A stretch of 64,000 bases of DNA from NCBI GenBank assembly GCA_036924085.1, contig JAVGWX010000002.1, forward strand, positions 49,241,416 through 49,305,415, read 5' to 3'. The stretch is from Ariolimax columbianus. Lineage: Eukaryota > Mollusca > Gastropoda > Stylommatophora > Arionidae. Below the pieces are notes generated by a model, which ran no database searches, was not told the DNA's origin, and saw only the letters and a list, made by a program, of their open reading frames with translations. Within the stretch, counting starts at the first letter, position 1; each line of letters begins with the position of its first letter. The translations under genes and the position numbers were made by a program. Positions 20,186-30,745 of the stretch are shown here, piece after piece.

Positions 20186-20345
20186 GGTGGGCAGTTCCTT
20201 TCCTTGTTACCTTTACTTCCCTAACACAACTCCAGGTGCCCATATACAGCTGGGTCGATTGAAGCATTTGGATAATGGAGATATGACCACTGGCCTCAGC
20301 CGCGTAGAGCGAGTGTCTATCCATTGTGCCACTCAAATACTCCTA
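20186..20345 (-). mobile_element. tRNA-derived SINE, minus strand
   Basis: The minus strand starts GAGTGGCACAATGGATAGAC and ACTCGCTCTACGCGGC (tRNA-like 5' half), continues to CCAGCTGTATATGGGCACCT, and then GTTAGGGAAGTAAAGGTAAC. Its 3' end abuts the tail of the LINE scrap at 20.18 kb. Antisense open frames (20109-20360) are not genes. Confidence 0.72.
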
Positions 20346-20469
20346 ACACATACGTTTTAAGAATAATTGTTGTTCATATATTTGTGTGGCGATTTATCTG
20401 AATTTTTTTTGTAAATATATGAATTACATTTTTAGAAAAATTAAAAAGCAAAACAAAAATATGTTTAAA

Positions 20470-20550
20470 ACTGCGCCCCTCGAAGATCAGTACTGCGCCC
20501 CTTGAAGATCAGTACTGCGCCCCTCCAAAATCAGTACTGTGCTCCATGAA
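20470..20550. repeat. 22-24 bp tandem repeat, about 4 copies
   Basis: ACTGCGCCCCTCGAAGATCA recurs as CTTGAAGATCAG, CTCCAAAATCAG and a last diverged CATGAAGTCGCAG. Confidence 0.85.
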
Positions 20551-21109
20551 GTCGCAGACGAGCGCCTTGTTGGCCTAATTTAATTACATGTTCTAACTTG
20601 TACCAATGTATTAACGAAAAGGTCACTCGTTCTATATTCAAACGGAGTATTTTGTTCTTTAGTTATCAAATCAAGTTTCCAATTTTGGCAACCTTTTATC
20701 AGATAAAACAAAATGCCCGTGAAACTCGCTGAAAATTACAACCGGATAGAAAAGATTCCGAAAATAGCTTTAGCGACTTAGCCGAACCGTGAAACTTGCA
20801 AAAGATTTGCTCACGCGCATGATTCTGTCAAACATTCCTAGTTTATGGTTTGTCTTTAAACTGTCTGGCTATGCTCTGTTATTAACAAGTGTAAGGAATG
20901 TATGGCATGTGCAGCATTCTCCAAAGACATTTTGGGTTAGTCTGTGTATGTCAGATACACATACAAGTGTATAATTGGGTTGAAATGTCAATGCAGCGTA
21001 TATAACTGTTCTTATTTCAAACTGCTATTTAGCTCTGTTTGTGTTTCAGATATTATCTGTATTGATTAAAGCTCTAGAGACTCATATATTATCAATAAAT
21101 CCATGATCA
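20551..21109. other. no recognisable feature
   Basis: AT-rich. A 61-codon open frame (20789-20974) has no domain. Confidence 0.45.
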
Positions 21110-21400
21110 AGATTCTGGGTCTGCAGTGACTTGACACAGTTAATAAGGGATGGAACAGGATGAACACAGGTGGAAAATGTAGGCTTTGGAAGAAGGTGGC
21201 GCTGGATAGGCCACACAGTATAACCAGGCAATTTCTGTTATGGAACCCTCAAGGCAAAAGGTGGCAAAAGAAGGTTAAAAACGCGGAGAAAAAAAAACTG
21301 GAGGTCAATTCAAGAAAAGGCAGAGCGGATAATATTTGAGAAAATAGCACCTGACCGGTCAATTTGGAGGGGGTTGATAGCCTATGTACCACGAGATGAT
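21110..21400 (+). pseudogene. LINE C-terminal fragment feeding a minisatellite
   Basis: Frames read RRWRWIGHT, LWNPQGKRWQKKVKNAEKK, then NWRSIQEKAERIIFEKIAPD and RSIWRGLIAYVPRDDKSEGE. WNPQGKR-x-R followed by a Trp-rich basic linker, A-x-DR-x-x-WR and a short tail is the standard end of one animal LINE class. At least one frameshift (near 21240). From about 21355 its last codons (GLIAYVPRDDKSE) become the repeating unit of the next array. Confidence 0.82.
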
Positions 21401-22360
21401 AAGAGCGAAGGGGAAAAATGGAGGTGGTGGGTATGTGGTTGATGGTCTATGTACCCCGAGATGATAAGAGCGAAGTGGAAAGGAGTTGAGGGGGAAGGTT
21501 GATTGTCTATGTACCCCGAGATGATAAGAGCGAAGTGGAAAGGGGTTGAGGGGTTGATGGTTGGTCTATGTACCCCGAGATGATAAGAGCGAAGTGGAAA
21601 GGGGTTGAGGGGTTGATGGTTGGTCTATGTACCCCGAGATGATAAGAGCGAAGTGGAAAGGAGTTGAGGGGGAAGGTTGATTGTCTATGTACCCCGAGAT
21701 GATAAGAGCGAAGTGGAAAGGGGTTGAGGGGTTGATGGTTGGTCTATGTACCCCGAGATGATAAGAGCGAAGTAGAAAGAAGTTGAGGGGTTGATGGTTG
21801 ATCTATGTACCCCGAGATGATAAGAGCGAAGTGGAAAGGGGTTGAGGGGAAAGGTTGATTGTCTATGTACCTCGAGATGATAAGAGCGAAGTGGAAAGGG
21901 GTTGATGGTTTGTCTATGTACCCCGAGATGATAAGAGCGAAGTGGAAAGGGGTTTATGGTCTATGTACCCTGAGATGATAAGAGCGAAGTGGAAAGGGGT
22001 TTATGGTCTATGTACCCTGAGATGATAAGAGCGAAGTGGAAAGGGGTTTATGGTCTATGTACCCTGAGATGATAAGAGCGAAGTGGAAAGGGGTTGATGG
22101 TCTATGTACCCGGAGATGACAAAATTGAGTGAAAAGGGGGAGGGTGGAGGCTGTGCCTATGTACCCAGAGATGGTAAGAGAAAAGTGGGAGGATTGGTTG
22201 ATCGCCTTCGTACCCCGAGGTGGTAAGAACTAAATGAAGAGAGTGGGAGGGCGCGGGGAGTTTAGTTGATGGCCTATGTACTACACGGTGATAAGAGCGA
22301 AGCGAGAGGGGAGTGGGTTGGGGGGAAAAGGGGGGGGGGTTAGTTGATCGCCTATATACT
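21355..22360 (+). repeat. 47-62 bp minisatellite derived from LINE 3' coding sequence
   Basis: About 19 units each carry TCTATGTACCCCGAGATGAT and AAGAGCGAAGTGGAAAGG, joined by a GGTTGAGGGGTTGATGGT spacer of variable length. Left units are about 58-62 bp, and a block near 21930-22090 has about 47 bp. The unit core translates as the C-terminal codons of the fragment just upstream. The rightmost units are strongly diverged. The array is interrupted by a LINE at 22361 and resumes at 23899. Confidence 0.93.
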
Positions 22361-22383
22361 TTCTTCTTCTTCTTCGTACGTTG

Positions 22384-22665
22384 TCAAACGTCAACTTTAA
22401 TTTGTTCGATGAAAGCAGCTGTCATCCTAAGGCTGTCGACACTGCCATAGAGCTTGTCTAGTGTTGGCACTGGTGATGGCCACATGTGCTTTCTCTGGTC
22501 CTCGTATGTCGGGCAATTTTGCAGCAGATGTTCAGTGGTCATTTCCCCTGTACCACAGGTGCATTCGTCAGTGCCACCTATCTTCAGTTTATTGAATAGA
22601 TGGTACCTCAGTCTGTTGTGGCCTGTACGGAGTCTGAAGACCACGACCTGCTCTCTTCTGTTCAA
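22384..22665 (-). pseudogene. LINE C-terminal domain with CxCG...LLQNCP motif
   Basis: NRREQVVVFRLRTGHNRLRY leads to KIGGTDECTCGTGEMTTEHL and LQNCPTYEDQR, the Cys/His arrangement that ends I/R1-type LINE ORF2 proteins. Then LDKLYGSVDSLRMTAAF and stop, followed by the short 3' UTR and (GAA)n. Out of frame with the RNase H part. Confidence 0.88.
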
Positions 22666-22678
22666 CTGGTAATAGGCA

Positions 22679-23266
22679 TTATTTTTTTGTGTAGCCAGTA
22701 TGTTCTGTTTCCCATGTGACCATGTATCTGGCCCTAATAGACCTTTTGGACTCTTCGTATGTCACACTAGGATCTGGTTGTGGTAGTCTTGCATCTTTTT
22801 GTGCCAGTCTATCTGCCTCCTCGTTGCCTTGGATGTTACAGTGGGATGGAACCCACTGTACCACTACTCTTTTCGGTGCGGACTGCTGGCATAGTTGACA
22901 GAGTACTGCTCTTAAATCATTAACTTCAGTATTTTTCTGCCTTTTTAGTGCTGTAACCACGGTCAGGGCATCTGTAAATAGGACTATCTGGCTTTCATTG
23001 TTTTCATCTGTCAGCATTGCTTCTACTGCAGCCTTCAGTGCCTCTGCCTCCACTCTGAAATTGCTCGAGAATTTTCCAGTTGCCACTGACAGTGTTATTT
23101 TTCTACCGTTTGTTAGGAATACCCCTCCCCCTCCATGCTGTGTTGTGTTTATTACAGAACCGTCGGTGTATGCATGGGTCCATTCCATGCTTGGGTAGTT
23201 TTTCGCTATGTACCTCAGGGTTATGTCTCTTCTTTCGTTTTTCAGTCTGGCTGTTATTGTCTCCAA
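22679..23266 (-). pseudogene. LINE RNase H domain
   Basis: A 195-codon open frame. Type I RNase H that would degrade the RNA strand of the cDNA hybrid. Catalytic positions visible in order: Asp in THAYTDGSV, Glu in FRVEAEALKAA, Asp in VLFTDALTVV, and Asp in the GNEEADRLAQ block after WVPSHCNIQ. The domain itself is complete. It ends ETEHTGYTKK, and a 1-nt slip in a T run near 22681-22687 separates it from the final C-terminal part (22384-22665). Nearly the same protein is read at the right edge of the window. Confidence 0.9.
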
Positions 23267-23284
23267 TACCTGGTATATTTTCTA

Positions 23285-23839
23285 CTACCTCTGGAAGGAT
23301 ATGCTGCTTCCAGGTGGGTTTGCGTACAGTAAGGATGGGCTTTTGGTGTTGTTATGGTGTTCATAGGGTCTTCGCTCATCTTTGCTTTGGCTATTTCTGC
23401 AAAGTTTCTCCGCTTTAATTTGCCCATTTCCAAATCTATTTAGTCTCTGATGCATTGGATGGTCTGTCAGTCTTCTGAGTTTCTCTGCTTGCTGCTGGGC
23501 TCTGCAGTCTCTTCTGTCGGTCATGGATTGCAGATTTGTAATCTTTTCAAGTTCTACAATTGGCGTTGACTTCATGCCTCCTGTTATAACTCTCATGGCT
23601 TGGTTTTGGAGTTTGCTAATGTTATCAAAGTTCACTTTTGCTGCTGTTGCCCATGCCGCAATGCCATACTCGAGAACTGGTCTCACTCTTCCAGTGTACA
23701 ATTTCTTTAGTATTCTTTCGTCTGCTCCCCAGCTTGTGCCAGCAAGTTTCCTCATGATTGCCATTCTTTGTCTGACTCTCATTCGGTTTTTCTCGATCTG
23801 ACTTTTCCATGTCAAGCGCCGATCAAATGTGACACCCAA
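23285..23839 (-). pseudogene. LINE reverse-transcriptase thumb/connection region
   Basis: NPNYLGVTFDRRLTWKSQIE (starting upstream of the first Met) is the YLGV-x-(F/L)D segment after the RT palm in Jockey/I-type LINEs. It continues with RRENTKEIVH-type reading in another frame and RVRPVLEYGIAAWATA, QNQAMRVITGGMKSTPI and LRRLTDHPMHQRL. The last part (RRPYEHHNNTKSPSLLYANP) drifts into the linker before RNase H. No polymerase active-site residues are included. Confidence 0.85.
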
Positions 23840-24024
23840 GTAGTTTGGGTTGTCGTTTGGTCGCAGATATTTGCTTTTAAGACTTATTTTGGTGTTCTGC
23901 CTATGTACTACATGGTGATGAGTGTGGACAAGAAGACTCGCATATTTCGTTGAGATAAATCTGATATAATTATCTATTAATTGCCAATAACTTTCCTTAT
24001 TGATTTAATTGCATATCTTCGTCT

Positions 24025-24276
24025 CCGTGACATAGTAGTAGAGTACCAGTCTCTGTGACATAGTGGTAGAGTACCAGTCTCCGTGACCTAGTGGTAGAGT
24101 ACCAGTCTCCGTGACATAGTGGTAGAGTACCAGTCTCCGTGACATAGTGGTAGAGTACCAGTCTCCGTGACATAGTGGTAGAGTACCAGTCTCTGTGACA
24201 TTGTGGTAGAGTACTAGTCTCCGTGACATAGTGGTAGAGTACCAGTCTCCGTGACATAGTGGTAGAGTACCAGTCT
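24025..24276 (+). repeat. 28-bp array of a tRNA/SINE A-box half, 9 copies
   Basis: Nine units of CCGTGACATAGTGGTAGAGT plus ACCAGTCT, exactly 28 bp apart. TAGTGGTAGAGTACC resembles the D-arm/A-box of a tRNA (compare CAGTGGTAGAATTC in animal glycine tRNAs, from general knowledge). The last unit flows into a SINE head at 24277 (CCGTGACACAGTGATAAGGC), so the array is the SINE 5' half in tandem. Minus-strand open frames (100 and 107 codons) are artefacts. Confidence 0.9.
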
Positions 24277-24470
24277 CCGTGACACAGTGATAAGGCCACC
24301 GATTTTCACAGCATCGGTAGGTGCTCAACTCCCATTACAGATCGCTCCAGTCGACTCAGCTGTAAATGGATACCTGGCTTGCTGACAAGGAAGCAAAAGC
24401 AGAGGGGGAGAGAACTGTCCACTCAACTTTATAAAAAAGATGGGTCCTTAACACTTCATCCCCGACAGCA
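24277..24470 (+). mobile_element. tRNA-derived SINE, plus strand
   Basis: Head CCGTGACACAGTGATAAGGC with a B-box-like GGTGCTCAACTCCC near 24318, then the body GACTCAGCTGTAAATGGATA and CCTGGCTTGCTGAC, shared with the elements at 8.1, 16.0 and 20.2 kb. Tail not clearly defined. Confidence 0.75.
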
Positions 24471-24534
24471 GCGTCTGATATGCTAAATATATATATGCTA
24501 TCCTCACCTTCTTGTTTCCACTATACAATATCAC

Positions 24535-24695
24535 GCCGGCCGCTCTAGACTTGTTCTGCGACCCAATTTTTGACGCTGGGTCGATCCCTGTACCTGTTTT
24601 CGAATGAAACAATTTCCCATCAACTGGACACTGAACCTAGATGGTTCTGCTAGGCAGCCCGTGCACTAACCATTATTCTATCACGGCCCCCATGT
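24535..24695 (-). mobile_element. second tRNA-like SINE head, minus strand (tentative)
   Basis: The minus strand reads GGGGGCCGTGATAGAATAAT, GGTTAGTGCACGGGC, and AGGTTCAGTGTCC in the B-box place. The spacing is right for a tRNA-derived pol III promoter. I cannot define a body or tail. Confidence 0.5.
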
Positions 24696-24767
24696 CAGTT
24701 GGTTACATTGGACCATTAGGCATCAGAACAGTACATCGCATACCGACTTAGAACAACGCTAACGACT

Positions 24768-25305
24768 AACTCTCCTCCCTGCCTCCACCAAATCACCACT
24801 CGCAGTCTATCTCCTCCCTGCCTCCACCAAATCACCACTAGCAGTCTATCTCCTACCTGCCTCCAGCAAATCACCACTAGCAGTCTATCTCCTACCTGCC
24901 TCCACCAAATCACCACTAGCAGTCTATCTCCTACCTGCCTCCACCAAATCACCACTAGCAGTCTATCTCCTACCTACCTCCACCAAATCACCACTAGCAG
25001 TCTATCTCCTCCCTGCCTCCACCAAATCACCACTCGCACTCTCTCATCCCTGCCTCCACCAAATCACCCCTCGCACTCTCTCATCCCTGCCTCCACCAAA
25101 TCACCACTCGCACTCTCTCATCCCTGCCTCCACCAAATCACCACTCGTACTCTCTCCTCCCTGCCTCCACTAAATCACCACTCGTACTCTCTCTTCCCTG
25201 CCTCCACCAAATCACCACTCGTACTCTCTCCTCCCTGCCTCTACCAAATCACCACTCGTACTCTCTCCTCCCTGCCTCCACCAAATCACCACTAGCAGTC
25301 TCTCC
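24768..25305. repeat. 35-39 bp minisatellite, about 14 copies
   Basis: Unit CTCCTCCCTGCCTCCACCAA then ATCACCACTAGCAGTCTAT on the left; shorter units with CTCGCACTCTCTCATCC or CTCGTACTCTCTCCTCC on the right. The 39-bp units are 13 codons, hence VIWWRQVGDRLLV repeats on the minus strand, which are not a real protein. Confidence 0.93.
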
Positions 25306-25504
25306 CACCCCCAAACCTCCACCCCAAAGAAAGGGAAAGAAAACCACAAGCAACCGCTTTTATTATCTCCCAAGGAATTGTTTAACACAACGTTTGATTC
25401 TATTGTGAAAGGCACTATCAGTTGACACGAAGGCCTTATTCAGTACAGACACATTTACATGCTTTATAGAGCCTGTAGCCAAGTCGGCAGTGAGCTGACT
25501 TCCA

Positions 25505-25960
25505 AACTAGAGACGACTGAGAAAAAGAGAGTAGACTGAGGGGGGGGGGGGGGGAGGAAGAGAGAGAGAGAGTAGAGAGAAAGGCAGAAGAAAAGACAGC
25601 CTACAAAAATAACCAAACTGGAAAGAACACGATGGAGAAATAAAGAGCAAGATCGATGGTGGGAAATAGAGCGAATCACAGTGGTTGAAAGAAAGAACGA
25701 GTGAGAAAGTGGGGGAGATTGTCCGGGAATGAGAAACAGAACACCGTTGAGAGAAATAGTAAACTAGACAAAGAGAGAGAGCGAGAGCGAGAGAGAGATA
25801 GAGAGAGGGAACCAGACACATTGCGATGGAGAGAAAATGAGCGAAGGAGACAGAGAAGGGAGTAATCAAAAGATAATGAGAGAGAGAGAAAGATATACAG
25901 ATCGACAGAGACAAAGGGAAGAAATGCACGCGGAAGCGACAAACAATTAAGTACAAGAAA
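25505..25960. repeat. GA-rich purine tract with G run
   Basis: A G run (about 25540-25553) is followed by GAGAGAGAGA-type and GAAAGAGA-type sequence for 400 bp. The long minus-strand open frames (149 and 88 codons, Leu/Ser-rich) result from the pyrimidine-rich complement. Confidence 0.85.
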
Positions 25961-25984
25961 TATGCATTAGATGATCAGGCTAAT

Positions 25985-26350
25985 CCTACCACACACACAC
26001 ATACACACGCACTCGCACACACACACCCCATTTCCCCCCTCGGCCCCCACACTTTCCCTCCATCACTCACATTTGTTTTCAACGATCGCGAGAATTCAAG
26101 GGAAAGAATCCATGAATAAAGTGTGTACGACGCACTAAAAAAATATCGTTTCTCAACAGAGTCCATTCATAGCACGTCGGGGACCTTGTGTTCTCATTTA
26201 TTTCTTGACGAAACAAAATTGTAGGATGGAGAGAAAAGAACGAATTATTTTAAGACTAAGTATGATATTCGATTTCTGACACGTCAATCAGGAAATAAAT
26301 CGTATTGCCATGCAAAATGTCTGTGTGTGTGTGTGTGTGTGCGTGCGTGC
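25985..26350. repeat. scattered CA and GT microsatellites
   Basis: A CA tract at about 25990-26028 and a GT/GCGTGC tract at about 26319-26353, separated by about 290 bp of unremarkable DNA. Confidence 0.8.
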
Positions 26351-26539
26351 GTGAATTGCAAAAATAGGAAAACTGAAACCTGCAAAGCTTTTCGTGAAAT
26401 ACACACAAGTTGGGTGTGCGTGAGGTTTCGAGTTTTATTATATACAGCCATTGCTATGATATTGTCACTGCAAATGACGGATGTAGTTTTCATGGTAAGC
26501 GTCCAGTGGTAGCGGTACCCATATGCTTCACTCGGAGAA

Positions 26540-26630
26540 TATATTTATATACACACACACACTATATATATATATACACACATGCACGCACGCACACGCA
26601 CACGCACACACTCACACACACACGCACACG

Positions 26631-26670
<40 letters not shown>

Positions 26671-26725
26671 TACATACATACATACATAAACTGTGTGCGT
26701 GCATATATATACATGCGTGCATAAA
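26540..26725. repeat. compound CA/TA/CATA microsatellite
   Basis: ACACACACACTATATATATA, then CA with CG steps, a pure (CA)n block, (CATA)n near 26664-26688, and a decayed tail. Overlapping open frames on both strands are artefacts. Confidence 0.9.
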
Positions 26726-27339
26726 TATGTACTTGTTGCGTGTGAGCCTTTGGTAAAGTGTAAATACACACATCCACGTATAGTTATTTAACCATTCTCA
26801 CAATTTTACATAAATACATACATATATACATACACAACAACATAAGCATACAGTCCATACACATATTCAGATACATAAAAACGCCCGTTTCCCAAAACCA
26901 CAAACATACGCATACATAATCAGCTTCAAAACGTTTTCAACTGCCTTGGAACACATGTCTTCAATATATGCACGCCAGGTTCTTCTCATCTGAGCCATCT
27001 GCACCTAGCTATGTTACATCTTCCATTTTCCCTCTTGAACAAAGACACTTTTCTTTCATGTATGTATTTTCCTTCTAATTGACTTCCATTGTTGTTAAAG
27101 TTTTTGTGGATTTAAATTCCTACAGAACGAGATAGACAGCACCATAACAAAACTTTCGATGTCCATTCGTGACATGTTACAGTGCAGCTATTCTTTGTGC
27201 CCCTTTCGAGCTCGATCACACATACACGTAGTTACAAACGGAGATTCTCCACATACAGGCAGAAATAACGACACCCACATAGCTATGTCCTCACATAATG
27301 ACATTCACACACATGTAATACCCACCCGTGCCGACTGAA
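26726..27339. other. no recognisable feature
   Basis: Some ATACATA and CACACAT clusters, otherwise unremarkable. No coding signal. Confidence 0.45.
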
Positions 27340-27930
27340 ACATACATTCATACAGAATTACACACGTCCACATACAAATACACACATTCACAAAGAATTA
27401 CATACATTAACACACAAATTGACAAATCAAGCGGAATTACACACTTTCACAAGAAAATTCACACTATCACACAGAATTGCACACATTAACACACACAATA
27501 CATACATTCAGATAGAATTACACAAATTAACACACAAATATATACATTCACACATAAATACACACATTCACACACAAATACACATTCACAATGAATTACA
27601 CACATTCACACACAAATACACACATTCACAAGGAATTACACTTTCACAAGAAAATACACACATTCACACAGAATTGCACACATTAACACACAAAATACAC
27701 ACATTCACACATAAATGCACACGTTAACACACAAAATACACACACTCAAACGGAATTACACTTTCACAAGAAAATACACACATTCACACATACTTACACA
27801 CAATAACACACATTCACACATAATTACACATCCACACACACACATGTATACACACATTTACACATAATTACACATGTTAACACACAAAAACATACATTCA
27901 CAAAGAATTACACACATTCACACATAATTA
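27340..27930. repeat. CA-rich 20-24 bp minisatellite
   Basis: Variants of CACACATTCACACATAAATA and CACAAGGAATTACACTTTCA repeat about 25 times. The 102-codon open frame (27419-27727) is the array in translation. It ends where the minus-strand LINE tail begins. Confidence 0.9.
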
Positions 27931-28425
27931 ACTTAATTTAAACTTAACGTCTTTATACTGGCTTAGAAGACCCTGCAGAGTCTGTATACAACCAGTTTCA
28001 TTTACATCACCTTGCTCTAAAAGCTATGCGCATCCAATTTATTCTTAAATGCATTAACTGTCGCTGCCTTTTTCACTGCTATCTGAACTTGCTCACTCAC
28101 CTTACCTGTATGATCTATTATAACCCCTAGGTCCATTTCCTTTTCTATCTTTCCAACATTGTTCTCTACCATTCTGTAATTATGTTCCATATTGGATCTA
28201 CCCAAGTGGATGACTGTACATTTATCTACATTAAACTCCATTTGGCAGCTTACAGACCATTCTCGAATTTTATCTAAATCCGACCTCAGTATATCTACTT
28301 CTGCTTTAGGTGAGACACTACTGCATAGTTTTGTGTCATCAGCAAATTTTGCAATCATTGATCCCATATCAATGTCCAAGTCATTTATATACATATAAAA
28401 AACAAAATTGGTCCCAAAACTTGGA
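27931..28425 (-). mobile_element. CR1-like LINE, 5'-truncated and internally deleted
   Basis: Second copy of the 10.4 kb family, minus strand. The 3' tail is the complement of AACTTAACGTCTTTATACTG, and the C-terminal codons are TVNAFKNKLDAHSF. Going upstream, the sequence jumps from KLDAHSF...TVNAF directly to VKKAA, leaving out about 465 bp that copy 1 has between 11.32 and 11.79 kb (AGGCA stands at both breakpoints in copy 1). It then continues MEFNVDKCTVIH and IAKFADDTKLC, and is truncated at about 28.42 kb within motif B (FGTNFV for LGPILF). The FADD box is intact, but the rest of the polymerase is gone. Confidence 0.9.
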
Positions 28426-28429
28426 TTTC

Positions 28430-28910
28430 TCTCGGCAATCAGACTGTGCCTCGGACTCCCCTCCGCAATCAAACTGTGTCTCAAACTCCACCCGGCAATC
28501 ATATAATGCACTTTTCTCCACTTACAAATCATACTAAACCTCGACTCAGCTTTCATACTGGGCATTTTACTTCATTTAGCAATCATACTAGGCTTTTGAC
28601 TCCATTCAGCAATCGTACTAGTTTTTTTTACTCCATTCAGCAATCATACTAGACCTTTGACTCCATTCAGAAATTATACTAGAATAGACATTTGACACCA
28701 CTCAGCAATCATACTAGACATTTGACACCACTCATCAATCATACTAGACCTTTGACACCATTCAGCAATTATACTAGACCTTTGACACTATTCAACAATC
28801 ATACTAGACCTTTGCTTACATTCAGCAATCATACTAGACAATTGACTCGATTCATCAATCATACTAGACAATTGACTCCATTCATCAATCATACTAGACC
28901 TCGCCCAGCG
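28430..28910. repeat. 30-bp minisatellite, about 16 copies
   Basis: CATTCAGCAATCATACTAGA then CCTTTGACTC, with diverged left units (CGGCAATCATACT...). It begins exactly at the truncated end of the CR1-like LINE. Since 30 bp is 10 codons, it stays open on the plus strand (28692-29120); this is not a gene. Confidence 0.92.
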
Positions 28911-28979
28911 GTAAAGATCACAACTTGCAATGATAATATTGTATTTTATTTAATCAATTTGCTGCTGTCATTCATCGAA

Positions 28980-29380
28980 TTGTTTTGCCATCTCTCAGCT
29001 TACCTGTCCCTCATTGTATGTGTTCATCTCTTTCTTTCTGTCTTTCCCTTTATCTTTGTCTCACTCTTTCTGTCCTTCTTTCCATATCTGCCTGCCACTG
29101 TCTCTGTGCCTGCTTCTTGATGCATCTCTTTGCCATTGATCTATTCTTTCTATATATCCATGTCTTCCTTTGCGTTTTTCTTTAACTTCTTGTCTCTCTA
29201 TATCTGTCTGGCTATGTCTGTCTGTCTCTATGTGCGTGTCTACTCACGCTCTATCTGCGTATCTATTTATCGTTTTTTTGCCTGTCTGCCAGTCTGCCTG
29301 TGTCTCCTTCTCCTCAATTAGTTTAACTGCCCATTGCTATCTGTCTCTCTCTCCATACGCTCTTTCCATTCTTTTCTAAT
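28980..29380. repeat. pyrimidine-rich degenerate TCTG/TCTC tract
   Basis: Decayed (TCTG)n and (TCTC)n with TATC steps. Four overlapping plus-strand open frames are low-complexity artefacts. Confidence 0.7.
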
Positions 29381-29699
29381 CTACCAGGAAACCATTTAAA
29401 ATTTAAAAGACGCAGTCTAAAACGTTAACACAAGCTAGTAATAAAAGCAGAAATAAATTAAGAAGCACGCAATATCAACTAAGAAAACATTATAAATAGT
29501 TATGTATTAAGAAGCATAAATGGGAACATTGATAAATGGAGAAGTCTAGAAAAAAAAAGAAAATAATTTGAGGAGAAATATGAGATGAAAGGGCTATGGA
29601 TGCTCTGATAACGGGTTGTGTCCCTTTGGCTTGTGATGGCGGACTTTTGAGGTTTCAAGATTATAAGATGACTAGATAATATGTCCTATTGTGAATCCA
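29381..29699. other. no recognisable feature
   Basis: A-rich, with no supported feature. Confidence 0.45.
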
Positions 29700-29815
29700 T
29701 TGACCTTTTAGTGTGGAAGAAGGAATAGGGCCACTGCTCCCCAAATGCATGTCGTGAGAATCGACTGAAGAGAGTTGTGCGTGAGGTTAGCAGCCTTAAC
29801 GTGTTAACAAAATGG
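29700..29815 (+). repeat. dispersed repeat family A copy
   Basis: GGAATAGGGCCACTGCTCCC, ATGCATGTCGTGAGAATCGA and GTGCGTGAGGTTAGCAGCCT match the order and wording of other family A copies. Confidence 0.6.
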
Positions 29816-29889
29816 CTACATTAAGCACACGAACACGAAAAGTGCATTAGATGATTCTTTTAAGGGACTACCTACAGTTGTTGTTTTAT

Positions 29890-30745
29890 GATTTATAAGC
29901 AGAGAAACCACTTCTTTGTATTTTGGCTGAGATCAAGGTATAGAGAAACCACTTCTTTGTCTTTTGGCTGAGATCAAGGTATAGAGAAAACGCTTCTTTG
30001 TCTTGTGGCCGAGATCAAGGTATAGAGAAACCACTTCTTTGTCTTTTGGCTGAGATCAAGGTATAGAGAAACCGCTTCTTTGTCTTTTGGCTGAGATCAA
30101 GGTATAGAGAAACCGCTTCTTTGTCTTTTGGCCGAGATCAAGGTATAGAGAAACCACTTCTTTGTCTTTTGGCCGAGATCAAGGTATAGAGAAACCACTT
30201 CTTTGTCTTTTGGCCGAGATCAGAGTCAAGGTATAGAGAATACATTTCTTTGTCTTTTGGCTGAGATCAAGGTATAGAGAAACCACTTCTTTGTCTTTTG
30301 GCTGAGATCAAGGTATAGAGAAACCGCTTCTTTGTCTTTTGGCTGAGATCAAGGTATAGAGAAACCGCTTCTTTGTCTTTTGGCCGAGATCAAGGTATAG
30401 AGAAACCACTTCTTTGTCTTTTGGCCGAGATCAAGGTATAGAGAAACCACTTCTTTGTCTTTTGGCCGAGATCAGAGTCAAGGTATAGAGAATACATTTC
30501 TTTGTCTTTTGGCTGAGATAAAGGTATAGAGAAACCACTTCTTTGTCTTTTGGCTGAGATCAGGGTATAGAGAAACCACTTCTTTGTCTTTTGGCCGAGA
30601 TCAAAGTCAAGGTATAGAGAATACATTTCTTTGTCTTTTGGCTGAGATCAAGGTATAGAGAAACCACTTCTTTGTCCTTTGGCTGAGATCAAGGTATAGA
30701 GAAACCATTTCTTTGTCTTTTTGCTAAGATCAAGGTATAGGGATA
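29890..30745. repeat. 41-bp minisatellite, about 20 copies
   Basis: Unit AGATCAAGGTATAGAGAAAC then CACTTCTTTGTCTTTTGGCTG. A longer variant with GATCAGAGTCAAGG followed by AATACATTTC appears near 30.22, 30.47 and 30.60 kb. The first two are about 253 bp apart, so a multi-unit block was duplicated. Confidence 0.94.

Larger units (their letters stand above)
22361..23898 (-). mobile_element. RNase H-type non-LTR retrotransposon, 5'-truncated, with target-site duplication
   Basis: A 1.54-kb minus-strand insertion in the minisatellite. Its 3' end, at low coordinates, is (GAA)n-type (complement of TTCTTCTTCTTCTTC). Flanks are GCCTATATACT (22350-22360) and GCCTATGTACT (23899-23909), an 11-bp direct repeat with one mismatch that fits a target-site duplication, though the host array also contains this word. 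From 5' to 3' it carries the reverse transcriptase thumb, RNase H and a Cys-containing C-terminus, broken by at least two frameshifts. Catalytic RT motifs are missing because of 5' truncation. Relatives: 19.9 kb (+) and 63.2 kb (-). Confidence 0.9.

Noticed and set aside
25507..25956. 149-codon Leu/Ser/Phe-rich, membrane-like open frame
   Set aside because: It is the pyrimidine-rich strand of a GA tract; hydrophobicity follows from composition.
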